A stretch of 64,000 bases of DNA. Source: Trebouxia sp. TZW2008 (Eukaryota > Chlorophyta > Trebouxiophyceae > Trebouxiales > Trebouxiaceae). Where the stretch lies: contig BDIU01000062.1 of the NCBI GenBank assembly GCA_002118135.1, forward strand, positions 310,001 through 374,000. Reading direction: 5' to 3'. The notes beneath the pieces were generated by a model that saw nothing but the letters and a program-made list of their open reading frames with translations, was not told the DNA's origin and searched no databases. Shown piece after piece: positions 32,600 through 44,223 of the stretch. The position numbers and the translations under genes are program-made. Each line of letters begins with the position of its first letter. The first letter of the stretch is position 1.

Positions 32600-35500
32600 A
32601 TGTCTGCTAAACGCGATCCGCAAATACTCCCTAGCAAGGAAGCGGGCTTGTTTCGACAATTGGTGCGACACTATGAAACCAAGCAATGGAAGAAAGGCAT
32701 CAAAGCTGCTGACCAGATCCTCAAGAAAAATCCCGAGCACGGCGAGACTTTGGCGATGAAGGGATTGATTCTGAACTGTCAGGACCACAAGGAGGAAGCT
32801 TTCGAGCTCAGTCGCAAGGCATTGAAACTGGACATGAAGAGTCACGTGTGCTGGCATGTTTATGGGTAAGTCAAACTTGCCTGGCATGCCTTCAGAACAG
32901 TGTTCCTCAGTCACTCAGCGTATACTGCAACTGGTGATGGCAGTCGGACAACCTGATTACCGTTCTTCTGCAGTTTATTGTATCGAGCGGACAGAAACTA
33001 CACAGAAGCCATCAAGTGTTACAAAAACGCTTTGCGGCTTGACAAGGAGAACTACCAGATCATGCGAGACTTGGCATTTCTTCAGGTGCACATGTGACGC
33101 AATTCCATCACCATTTACAGTCACTGATCCTTACAGCTCAGCTGCCTTGCATTCAGCAAGCACTCACCATACCTAGCACCTCTTATGAACAACACAAGCA
33201 CATGTAATCTTCGCCACCTAAGCAGCTATGCGCGTTTTGCAGATTCAAATGCGGGATTTCCCGGGCTTTGTGGACACCAGGCATCAGCTGCTGCAACTCA
33301 AAGCCAGCGTCAAGGGTCACTGGCTGGGCCTGGCAGTCGCTCATCATCTGAATGGGAACCACACACTAGCAGTCCAAATCCTGAAGTCCTTCCAGGACAC
33401 TCAGGAGGAGGTCCCTGACAACGAGCAGTACGAGCAGAGCGAAGTGCTGATGTACAAGGCCATGGTGTTGAGGGAAGGCTGCGCTCTGCTGACAGCGCTT
33501 CAAGTGCTGCAGGAATGCAAGGTATGGCACATTGGCATCAGCTTGTTCAAGCACCAGACGCCGCATGCTATTGCGTCGCGTAGAATGTAAGGCATGTGAA
33601 CAGAGATTGCCACATCTTCCTCGAGAGGAAAGCACCCTGATGCAGCCTTGCACGTACAGTGCATTGAACTTGCATGTACCACCTCAGCTGCATTCAAGTC
33701 AGCAGTCTTGAACACAATAACATTGCATGCAGCTCTTTTGGCTCCGTGACAGCTCAGCCCAAACATCAGTGCCCAGTTTGTAATTTAAGCTTGTATGCTA
33801 AAATTGATGTAATCTGACAGGATGACATCAAGGACCAGTTGGGCAATGAGGAGATGCAAGCCAGCATCTTGTTGGAGCTTGGCAAATTTGCACAAGCTGA
33901 AGAGCTATACAGGCAAGAGCCCTGTCATCTTTTACCCTTCTGCCATACATTGCTGATGACCCCCTGCTTTGACGATGGGTGCCCCTATGCTCATCTGAGC
34001 GCCTGCAAAAAGTCTTTCGATGGCACAGATGCAGAGACTTTCACACAACTGCATTGCAATTTTCTGCTCAATCATTGACTTTCTCTGCAGCAGTGCTCTA
34101 CTGGCATTGCCACAGCATAGATAGAGCACGTCCTGGCCTCAGCATCAGTCAGCGGATGGCCAGCAAGCTAGAATCATGCACTTAAGCCTGTGTTGTGCAT
34201 CAACATTCCAAGCATCACATGGCGCACTGAACTATCAACATGCCAGCATTGCTGCCGCTGCTGCCGTTGCTGCTATGACACCCTGAATTTGCTCCTGGTA
34301 TTGAGCGTAAATGATTTGAGCATCGCATTGCATACGAATTTTGGAACATGCCAGCATTGCTGGCACTCTGAACTTGCTTTGCGTGCTGAGGAAGCAAGAC
34401 CTGTGTTGCAGGCACATGCTGCAGTTCAATCCAGACAACTACCAGTATCACCTGGGACTCAGGCGTGCTGTGGGTCTCCTGCCAAATGAATCTGGAAAGC
34501 TAAGTGATGCCCAAAGGGAACAGCTGACCGACCTGTACGACAGTCTGCAAGAGCAATATCCCCGCAGTAGCGCTGCACAACGAATACCTCTAGACTTCAA
34601 GGTGCGTGGACTGTGATCACACATGATGCTGCAGTCCAGATTGCAACTTATGCAATGAGCAGGGCTGAGATGTAGGATTATGGCAAGAGCAACACCCCCG
34701 CAGCACCGCTACACAACAATTGCCTTTCGAATTCAAAGTAGGTCATTCTGTGACACATGGCAAATTGCTGTAGCTGAAGTTGCAGCTCTTGTCATGGGCC
34801 CAGTAGACGAGCTGTTGATCAGCACCAGAAGCAGACAGTATGGCTTGATTGTTCTCTGCATTGAACGTCCTTTCACAGACCCAACATGGAAGCACAGGAT
34901 ACCATTCAACCTGTAGTAGAAACCCAATGCAGAGGCATACAGACTGTCTGTACTGTAGCTGATGAGCACAAAGTCAAGTCAAAATTTATGGCACCCTCAT
35001 CTTTTTGGTCAAATTGCCAAGTGAGACCCTTGCCTATTGAGACAAAGGATGTGTGGCTTGATACATGCTGGGCCGCAGTACATGCTGCACATGGACAACT
35101 TTTGTTTAGGACACATTGATTCCAACTTTCATTTGTACACTGTGTTTTGCTCAAGCACAATGCATATGCTTTCATCTTCATTTTGGCTGGCTGCCCATTA
35201 CCTTCAGTATCATCCTCAGTCCTCATTTCATTGTATCAATGCACACATTAGAATGAATGACATCCAGTATTGAATGACATGACCCATCCATCACAGCCTT
35301 GTTGGCTGGCTAAGGTTGTAACACCCGATTCCTTGTCCTGCAGCATTGTGTCTGCACAGAGGGGTCACTTCAGCCAAGGGATGTGACTTGCTTCAAGACC
35401 TGCCAAGACTAACTGATGTTCAGGAGAGGCTGATTATTCATGAGCGCAAAGGGGCTCAATCGAATCTCTCGGGTGTGCAAGTGGGTTTTGATCCCGTCTG

Positions 35501-38500
35501 GTGTTGCTGTGTAGGTTGGACAGGCTTTCGCAGATGCAGCAGATCGGTATGTGCGCAAGTTCCTGAACAAGGGTGTACCATCCCTCTTCTCAGATCTCAA
35601 GCCCTTGTACAGGTGCAGCACTCCTTACTAGCATGCTGTTTCCTGACAGTTATGAACCTTGTCTGAGCGCTGAGCTGTTGCGCTTGAGCATTGGTTTGCT
35701 TCAACACAGCAAGCCAGCCTCTGGGGGACCATGTGTTGAGCATTCTGCAGGAATTGGTATGCACACATTGGTCTGCATGGTGTAAGCTGTGGACAAGTCT
35801 GCCCAGCATTGATTGTCTTTGGTCTGTGAATGTCCACAAAGCGCCTCCTGTCACATCATTCTTCATACTTTTGACATGCAATCACAGTGCAATGGAGTTG
35901 CACATGCCATAGCCTTGCACCCTCACTGTGATGCATTGCAAGCGCATGCTGCAGTCTGCAGCTCAGCAGACGGCTGCTGTTGTTGCTCAACATTGGTTTG
36001 TGGTCATAGGGACAAACAGAAGGGAGAGGCTCTTGGGCAGCTCTTTGAATGCTTGAATGAATCTTTAGAGTCCACAGGCTCCTTCCCAGCGCTAGACAGT
36101 GAGGATGCCCCACCTGCAAAGCCCCAGGCTCAAGTGTGGACCATGTATCAGCTAGCCCAGCACTATGACATGCAGGGGAGAACTGGTAAGCTTGCTGTTG
36201 CCCATGTCAAGTCATCAGAACTGATAGCCCCAGACAGTGCAAACACTTGCCCTGCAAAGCACCAGGCTCAAGTGTAAACCATGTATCAGCTACCCCAGCA
36301 CTACGACATGCAGGATTAAACTGCTAAGCTTGCTGTTGCGCATGTTAAGTCGTCAGAATTCATAGGCCTCGACAGTGAGGACACTTGCCCAACCAAGCTC
36401 CACGCACAACTGTGGACCATGTATCAGCTAGCCCAGCACTATGACATGCAGGGTAGGACTGGTAAGCTTGCCGTTGCCATCTTAAGTCATCAGCATTTAT
36501 AGCCCTAAACAGTGGCAACGCTTACTCTGGAAAGCCCTTGGCACAAGTGTAAACTATGCAACAGCACTATGACATGCAGGGTAGCACTGGTGAGCCTGAT
36601 GCTGCCATTATGAGGTTATGCGGCCCGATATAACCTGCAGCTGTGCATGTACTGGGTGCAGTGCTGTATACTTTATTTGCGCAAATGCAGGCTAGAGAAC
36701 ATGTCTGCCTCATCCTGCCTGTGATGTTCTCATCACAGTGCTGTGCATGATGCACTGCTCAGGTTATCACATGTCGCAAAGAAATGGAATCAGGAAGGTC
36801 AAACAGCTGCGTGCAATGTACATGGTCAGCAACGATGCAACAATGGCTGCATTACTCTTGCGACTTTGCATCAGTCAAGATGTCATCGAGCTTCTAGCCG
36901 GGCTGCAACCATCACGCCATTTGGTCTGGATTTCAGCGCTGCATGGTGTCAAGAGTGCTGCCGATGTACAACTTAAAACAGAACAGCTGCTGCACCTTAT
37001 CTTGCAAGGACCTCTCCGCCCTTCATGTTCAATATAATTGGTTTAGGTTAGCACATGATCGAACTGGTTGGGGACATTTGGTTGCTTCTGTACGTACCTA
37101 GTTGGGCCTGCTGAGCCTGCCTAGCCCACGTTTATGATGAATGAATGAAGTGACCTTATCTGAACTGTCTTGACGCATCAGTGGCCAAGATGCTGCTTTG
37201 GGTTGCAGGCGATGCACTGAGAATGCTGGACAGGTGTATACAGCAGGAACCCGACTTGCTGGAGCTGTACAGCATGCAGTGCAAGATCTTCAAGCATGCG
37301 GGGGACCCTGAAGCCGCTGCTGCAGCTGCTGACAAAGCGCGCACCATGGATCTGGCCGACAGGTACGGTGCGGCTGCCTCGGCTATGAACATTATTGCCC
37401 ATTTTGCCACGTGTTGTCTTTGTGGCGTGCTGTGATACACGTGCAGACTATATTGCATTTGTTGCACTTTACCATCTGGTACATCATTTCTGCTGCAATC
37501 TTTGTTGATCTCGCATTAAACATTGTGTGACAGCCCTGCATACACAAGATCGACAATGCATGCAGGTACTTGAACTGTCAGGCCGCCAAGTGGCAGTTCC
37601 GGGCTGGCCAGATTGAGCAAGCTGAGAAAACGGCAGCCATGTTCACTAAGGACGGCGACCAGGCCAATAACCTGCATGACATGCAGTGCATGTGGTATGA
37701 GCTGGAGTGTGGCCGAGCACACCTTCAACGGCAGCATTATGGCAAGGCAAGCTGAACATAAATATGACGCTGTCTATCATTGGTGTTTGTGCACTTTACA
37801 AGCTGTGTGGCTTCTGTGCAATTTGCATGACAGTGTGGCCAAGCACAGCTGCAATGGCAACCCAATAGCAAATTAAGCTGATAACAAAGACAAAGTTGTC
37901 TGTCATTGCGACGCGTGCATAACCTGCATGACATGCATGTGGTATGAGCTGGAGTGTGGCTGAGCACACCTACAGCGGCATCACTATGGCAAGGTAAGCT
38001 TGTCATGTATGCAATGCTGTCTACCAATGGCTCTATGAGTATTGCTCAAGAGCTGTGGCTGTTGCACAACCTGCATAACATGCGGTGCATGCGGTATGAG
38101 CTGGACTGTGGCAGAGCGCACTTACAGCGGCAACATTATAGCAAGGTCAGCACATTTCTTGCCCCTTTGCGTACGAGCTGTGTGATATGCAGTACATGTG
38201 GTATGAGCTGGAGTGTGACGGAGCACACTTACAGCGGCAACACTATGGCAAGGTAAGCTGGCCATGTATACAACGCTGTCTACCACCGGCTCTGTGAGTC
38301 TTGCCCAAGATGAGCGGCTACTGCACAACCTGCATGACATGCGGTGCATGTAGTATGAGCTGGAGTGTGGCAGAGAACGTTTACAGCAGCAACATTATGG
38401 CAAGGTCAGCACATTTCTGCCCCCTTGGCATGCAACCTGTGTAATATGCAGTACATGTGATGTCAGCTGGTGTGCGGCCGAGCACACCTTCAGCGGCAAC

Positions 38501-41500
38501 ACTATGGCAAGGTAAGCTTGTCATGTATGCAATGCTGTCTATTCATGGCTCTATGAGTATTGCCCAAGATCTGTGGCTGCTGCACAACCTGCATGACATG
38601 CAGTGCATTGGGTATGAGCTGGAGTGTGGCAGAGAACATTTACAGCGGCAACACTATGGCAAGGTCAGCACACTTCTTGCCCCTTGGCATACGAGCTGTG
38701 TGATATGCAGTGCATGTGCTATCAGCTGGTGTGCGGCCGAGCACACTTGCAACGGCAGCACTATGGCAAGGTAAGCTAGTCATGTATACGACGCTGTCTA
38801 CCACCGGCTCTGTGAGTATTGCCCAAGATGTGCGGCTACTGCACAACCTGCATGATATGCAGTGCATGTGGTATGAGCTGGAGTGTGGCCAAACACACCT
38901 TCAGCGGCAATGCTATGGCAAGGTAAGCTGGTCATGCGTTCAACGTTGCCTACTGTTGGCTGTGTCACTTTGCCACGAGCTGTCTGCAATCTGGTGGACA
39001 GTACGTGTGGTACATGCAGGAGTGTAGCCGAGCACACTTATGGCAGCAATACTATGGCAAGGTAACATGGTCATGAACAGCAACTTGTTCATGAACGCGT
39101 TGTCACAAATGCTTGACCTGCGTGACATGCATTGCATGTGGTATGAGCTGGAGGGTGGCCGAGCACACCTGCAGCGGCAACACTATGGCAAGGTAAGCTG
39201 ATCATGAAAACAAAGTTGGCTGTCATTGTGATGCGTGCATAACCTGCATGACATGCAATGCGTGTGGTACAAGCTGAAGTGGCCAAACACACCTTCGACG
39301 GCGATACCGCGGCACGGTCAGCACAACTTGTCCAGCACTGGCTATGTGATTTGTGGCCAAGTTCTCATGGGTAGTGCATGTTGAGCATGAAAGTTATCAT
39401 GGCAAACTCGTGTCCACACTGGAAATATTATGTCAATCTGAAACAAGAATGATACCATGCTGCTGAGGCAGGTCTACCATCCATGACTGCATTTCAAGTG
39501 CATGCCTACACACAATCTTTGGCCGGCACTTGCACGTGCTGAAGTTGTTCACGCATGTATGCTGTACCTCCACATCTAATACAGCAAAGCTGCAAATGCT
39601 GCTGATGATTGCAGGCACTGAAGATGTTCACGTATGTCTTCAAGCACTTTGAGGACTTCCGTGAGGATGAGTTTGACTTCCACTCATACTGCCTACGTAA
39701 GCAGACACTACGCGCGTATGTGGAGATGCTACGCATGGAAGACCAGCTGTACCACCACATCTACTACAGTAAAGCCGCCTGGGGAGCGATAGAAACCTAT
39801 CTGCTGCTAGCAGACCAGCCTGATCTGAATGCTAAGGTGATCAACGCATCTCACATCCCCTGATGTTGTCTGTTGGTGCCATGTACTTTATTCACAAAAT
39901 AGAGGGGGACATTACGAGCCTATCTGTTGCTGGCAGACCAGCCTGATCTGAAAATCAAGGTGCCCGTATCAATCTCACTTTCTTATGTTGGCTTTTGGTG
40001 CCGCATGTGCCAGACTAATAGCAAGACCCATAATCACCTATCTGCTGCCAGCAGAACTGTCTGATCTGACTGTCAAGGTGAACCACTAAGTCTCAAAACC
40101 TGGCTTCAGCTGTTGTAACTGTGTTTGGGTTCAACATTCGTGCCCAAAATAGCACATTTGCTTGGCAGCATCTGGCCATGTTTGGGTTGGTGGCGTTTTC
40201 TGATAGCTTGCACAGTCGGCGTGCAATCACGCCGGCCAATGACAGAGTTCACACTTAAGGGTAAGCAGATGCTGACATGCAGAACTTGATCATACTGCCT
40301 TTCATGGGATTGCAGAGTCACTGCCCAAGTGTGCTAGGCCTAACTGGAACACAAAACGCCTAAATCTCTTAGCCACAAAGTCCTGATCTTGTGACAGGGT
40401 GCAGCAGACAATATTGTTCAGTGCAAGAGACACCTTGAGCAGCCTGATGCAGCACACAAGCCATTTATTGCTCAGGACAGCAGACGTTCCATTGTGTATT
40501 CCCTGAGGAGGATTCGTTGTCCTTTTCTGCTTTCAGCTGACAGTGGGTCATCTGAGCTTTGACTGAAAAAGTGGCTTGCCAAGCTGAAGTGATCACAGCA
40601 CAAGCCACATGTAGTGCATAGCAAGTAGAACTTGTTGACGCAGATCACGCTCAGGCTCACAAGCGCATTTGTGTGGAGTGGCCAATGCCTTCAATGTTAA
40701 ATGTGACATTGAAGATGTGGAGCAAATTGTGCTTATGCTTTGAGTGCTCACGTTTTGAGTGCTGTTACTCATTGCTCATGCTTTGCTCATGCTTTGCTCA
40801 TGCTTTGAGTCTTGCTCATGCTGTGCTCATGCTGTGTGTGGTGACAGGCTGAGGCTGAGGAGCAGGCCAAGCTGGCAGCCATGAGCGCAGAAGAGCGCAA
40901 GAAGTACAAACAGAAGCAGAAGAAGGTAATGCTCCTCTATGTGTCTAGAGAAAAGACCAAAAAGTCTGCGCCTTGAGGCTTTGCCAAGAGAGAAGATTGG
41001 TAATGCATCAGGCTTCCTCACAAATTCAACACACGGAGGGCATCAAGCATGTACATCTGTCTTGTGACATCCATTTGCTTGCTGTACTGCATGTGCAGCA
41101 GTTACATGTCTTTGCTGCTCATGTGTCCAATGTGCATCTGATCAACAGGTCAAGCAGCTATTTCTTTCTTTGTTACCTTTGTTGTTCATACGCATTTCTG
41201 TCATGTCTAATGCAAATGTGTCTGGTTTTACCACCTTCTAGTCGAGCAATGCATTGTGGCTGGCAATTTGTTGCCGCCTCAGCTGGAGTAAGTTGTGTTG
41301 CAGATGTGCTCATGTCCAAGTAGCGTTTGATGTCCAATTTGTCATTGCCTAATCAGACACGCGATGCCTAGCACCTCTGTTAGACCCTGTGGTATGTGAC
41401 CATTACTACGTGTGATGCAGGAGGAGACGAGGAGACAGAAGGAGGAAGAGGCAAGGGAGGCCAAGTTGCAGCAGGAAGCTAAAGAGAAAGAGAGCAAAGA

Positions 41501-44223
41501 CAAGGGCAGCAAGGGCCCCAACAAGAAGTAAGCAGCTACGTTAACCTCACCATTACATGCAGGCTATGCACTTTTCACACCATAAGCGTCTTTGAGTTTG
41601 AGAGCAAAGAAAAGGATGGAAAATGGCCCGACAAAAAGCGTGCAGCTTACCTTTATCACAACAGTGTATGCTATGTGTGCAGCATACGCACTTGCACAGG
41701 TGAGCAGCTCTATTGTGACCCCACTAGTGAAGTGATTTGTGTGCAGCTTATGCACTTGTAGAAGTGAGCAGCTCTGCTGCAGCCACCATCTTCTTGTGCA
41801 ACTTTGCGTAGGCTGCACCCATTTGACCATTGCACCTATCTGTTGTGAGAACAAAGATGTGGGGAGGAAAGATCCCTACAAGAAGCAAAACCCTCAACCC
41901 TGAGTAACATGCATATCCATCGTTACTTGCAGTCAAACATCTCATCATGGCTTGCACTAGCAACAACCAAATCAATTGTTACGGCTTGCAGTCAATGGTT
42001 GGCGACGTCAGTTCATGACTGGAAGAAAAAAAGATTTGTTCATCTTGACTTGAGTTGTCATTGTTTACACAGGGAGAAGGATCTCGATCCTGAGGGCAAG
42101 CAGCTAGCAGCCACCCCAGACCCCCTAGCAGAGGCCACCAAGCTCGTGCAGCAGCTCAGGCAGTCAGCTGGGGACCGCCTCAAGACCCACCTTCTAGCAT
42201 TTGAGGTTGGTCATGCCAATGACCTTGCTCATGTCCGATGAAATGCAATCATGCACTCAGTCAAAGTTTGACCATCAAATTTGCTTGCGTTGTTCGTAGT
42301 CCTGCATGAATACCCCAACAAGTTCACGCCCGCGTTCCAGTCTTTACACTTGGCACAACAGTATCCTCTCTCATGTCCAGGGGGACTGCAGTGCACTCAG
42401 TCACGCTGCTTGCATTGTGCATGGCGCCGCATGAATGCACCAATGAATCATGAATTACCTTCTAGCCTTTGAGATCTGTCATGCCAATGACCTTGCTCAT
42501 GTCCACTGAGTTGCAGCAATGCGTTCAGTCCAAGTGTGACGGCCAAGTGCCTGCACTGCACATAGCCCTGCATGATTGCCCCGCCAAATCCTGGAATAGG
42601 AACAGTGCCTTATAACCACTCTTTCAGTGCTTCAACACGAACAGAGTTGTTCATGTGTTTACCTTCTGTTGTGATTGTTCTGCGGATGGTTTTGCAGGTG
42701 TACATGCGTAAGGGGCGCATCCTGCTGAGCTTGCAAGCAGTGAACCAGGCAGTGAAGCTAGTGAGTGCCTCACACCCAGACGTGCACCGCCTCATTGTGC
42801 GGCTATGCAGAGCTGTGCAGCAACAGCAGCAGCAGCATCAAATGCAGCAGTCCCAGGAACCTACTGCTGACCAGGTGGGCATGCGAGTCACGATTTACAT
42901 TGAACATCCTTTTTGAGACCCAACAGGGGGGGCACAGGACACCATTCATAACTCAAATAAACAGTCACTGGTGTTTGTCAACAGAACATGCATGCAAGCA
43001 CTTGTCTTGCATTCACAGGAACTCATTGCTGATGAGCGTCCAAGCACATGAAAGCATGTACTGCTGTGTTTGTCATTTTCATTGGTGGATGCACTGTCTC
43101 ACGGCAGATGCATGTAGCTACATCAATTGGTTCTGTCGTTGTGTGGTGCGTGACAGAAAGCACGGTCAGCTGTGCAGGAACGTCACTTGGTGTAGCTCAT
43201 ATCCTTGACAGGCAGACAGCATCAACACTCTGGAAAGTGTCAAGCATGATGCTCATGATGCACTGTGTAAGTTGCCGTACCTAGAGCAACATATTCAGTT
43301 GCTGCATTTGCCAAAGCCACTCAAGCCAATGCAATGCAGCCACTAACAATGCCATTCTGTGCTTTGCAGACTGCAAATGGCAGTGGCTCCACTCAAGTGG
43401 TACAGCAAGTCATTGACAGCCAGGTGGAGCAGCTGCTGAGCTCCCAAACCATACAGCAGTACAATGACAGCTACACTGACAAGCATGGCAGCACATCCCT
43501 CAGGCATACAGCTGCAGCAGCAGAGATGCTGTTGCTGCTACAGCCACAGGACAAACACCGTGCTGTTAAGCTGCTGCTGGACAGCCAAAGCATTTCTGAG
43601 CAGCCTGGTAGGTTTTCCCAAAGCCTGGTACTCAATTTTGCATGGATTAGGTTATGGTGAAGCAGTGCCGTGGTGGAGGTTTTGTCACTTGATGCAAAGA
43701 GATATGCAGGTTTTGCTCAGTGTGCGCTGGCTGCCACATATCATGCTGCTATCTGTTTGCAGTTGCGCTTCTTGCAGTGACATGTTGAGTGCTGCGTTGA
43801 ATGCTGCACAGCCATCAGCAATCTGCAATGCACAAGTGCAAGCTGAAGATCTTGCAGTAGAGCTCATGTGAGCGCAGGCTCTCCAGATAGGTCAGAGCTT
43901 TGCATCAGCTAGTCACTGTTTCATCGCCTAGCTCACATGTACATGTGGCTTTTGTTCACGTCAGCAGTTCAATACTGTCATGTAAATCTGCAGGAACCAG
44001 TGGTAGAGCTAGTCACCAAGATGCTCAGGACGTTCATACCTTACTCAAAATCAAGTTTGACGACGATCAAGCAGCAGCCCAGTGGTATGACAGGTGTCAA
44101 TCTGTTTTCTGCTGGTCACAGTATTTTTCTGGCTCCAAGCGCTGGCATCTTCATTCGCATTGCGAAAGCAATGGCACAGTAGCAGACAAAGTTGCTGCGC
44201 TGACCCTCAATGGTCACCGATAA
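32600..44223 (+). CDS. NAA15: NatA N-terminal acetyltransferase auxiliary subunit (NAA15/16 type)
   Basis: A TPR scaffold that binds the catalytic NAA10 and the ribosome for co-translational N-terminal acetylation. Exons: 32600-32865, 32974-33085, 33243-33521, 33821-33912, 34412-34601, 35515-35612, 36010-36185, 37209-37362, 37566-37746, 39615-39836, 40848-40925, 41421-41527, 42073-42205, 42698-42874, 43370-43607 and 43994-44223 (TAA); all phases join. Hallmarks: [105 protein letters not shown], a charged [20 protein letters not shown] helix, [13 protein letters not shown] and a C-terminal [18 protein letters not shown] segment. A Gln run (42820-42845) is inserted before the C-terminus. The donors at 33913 and 37747 are GC. 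Introns after exons 7, 9 and 10 contain exon-copy arrays. The gene is large (11.6 kb for about 910 aa). Confidence 0.93.
34670..34745 (+). pseudogene. Decayed copy of NAA15 exon 5 end
   Basis: GGCAAGAGCAACACCCCCGC and the following 45 bases match the end of exon 5 ([19 protein letters not shown]) about 140 bp earlier, including the AAG|GT donor area. Frame changes show it is no longer coding as such. Confidence 0.75.
36010..36592 (+). repeat. Four tandem copies of the NAA15 exon 7 end
   Basis: Exon 7 ends at 36185 with [18 protein letters not shown]. Its 3' part recurs at about 36232-36317 (stops, donor lost), about 36382-36461 (open: [20 protein letters not shown], with a GTAAGC donor and a GACAG that could be an acceptor) and about 36508-36589 (stops). 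Unit spacing is 128-144 bp. Confidence 0.9.
36640..37208. other. Intron segment with inserted dispersed repeat
   Basis: This part of the NAA15 intron is unlike the exon-copy array beside it. It ends with the 37030-37125 copy of the repeat also found at 1803-1930. An 88-codon open frame (36777-37037) has no recognised family. Confidence 0.45.
37566..39318 (+). repeat. Thirteen-copy mini-exon array with 259-bp higher-order period (NAA15)
   Basis: The last 60 nt of NAA15 exon 9 (37687-37746, [20 protein letters not shown]) recurs with cores starting at 37934, 38086, 38193, 38345, 38452, 38604, 38711, 38863, 39002, 39133 and 39259, plus a decayed copy near 37815. All but the 37815 and 39259 copies are exactly 60 nt. 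Spacings alternate 152 and 107 bp, so the 38086/38345/38604/38863 and 38193/38452/38711 series are each spaced by exactly 259 bp. Open copies: 38086, 38193, 38604, 38711, 38863, 39002 and 39133. Stops occur in 37934, 38345 and 38452; the 39259 copy has a 2-nt deletion. Copies at 38193, 38604, 38711, 38863 and 39002 also have an AG just before the core and a GT donor after GGCAAG, phase 0 at both ends. The original exon has a GC donor; most copies have GTAAGC or GTCAGC. Confidence 0.95.
39895..40080 (+). repeat. Two decayed copies of NAA15 exon 10 end
   Basis: The [23 protein letters not shown] end of exon 10 (39836) recurs at about 39911-39960 ([14 protein letters not shown], open, donor GTGCCC) and about 40025-40077 ([14 protein letters not shown], donor GTGAAC). 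The spacing is about 120 bp. Confidence 0.9.
40735..40842. repeat. CATGCTTTG-type short tandem repeat in NAA15 intron
   Basis: GCTCATGCTTT units repeat about six times, ending just before the acceptor of exon 11 (40848). Confidence 0.8.
41590..41900 (+). repeat. Two decayed copies of the NAA15 charged-helix exon
   Basis: GAGAGCAAAGAAAAGGATGG (about 41600) and AACAAAGATGTGGGGAGGAA (about 41850) resemble the end of exon 12 ([14 protein letters not shown], 41421-41527) with its flanking intron. Frames are disrupted. Confidence 0.7.
42455..42540 (+). repeat. Decayed copy of NAA15 exon 13 end plus intron
   Basis: CCTTCTAGCCTTTGAGATCT and the following TGCCAATGACCTTGCTCATG repeat the exon 13 end (HLLAFE, 42205) and its intron start at about 42190-42240. 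The GT donor is changed to AT. Confidence 0.8.

Noticed and set aside
37566..39318. CRISPR-like regular repeat array
   Set aside because: The repeats are 60-nt coding modules with splice sites inside a eukaryotic gene, spacers are themselves repeated (107/152 bp), and no cas genes or palindromic repeats are present.
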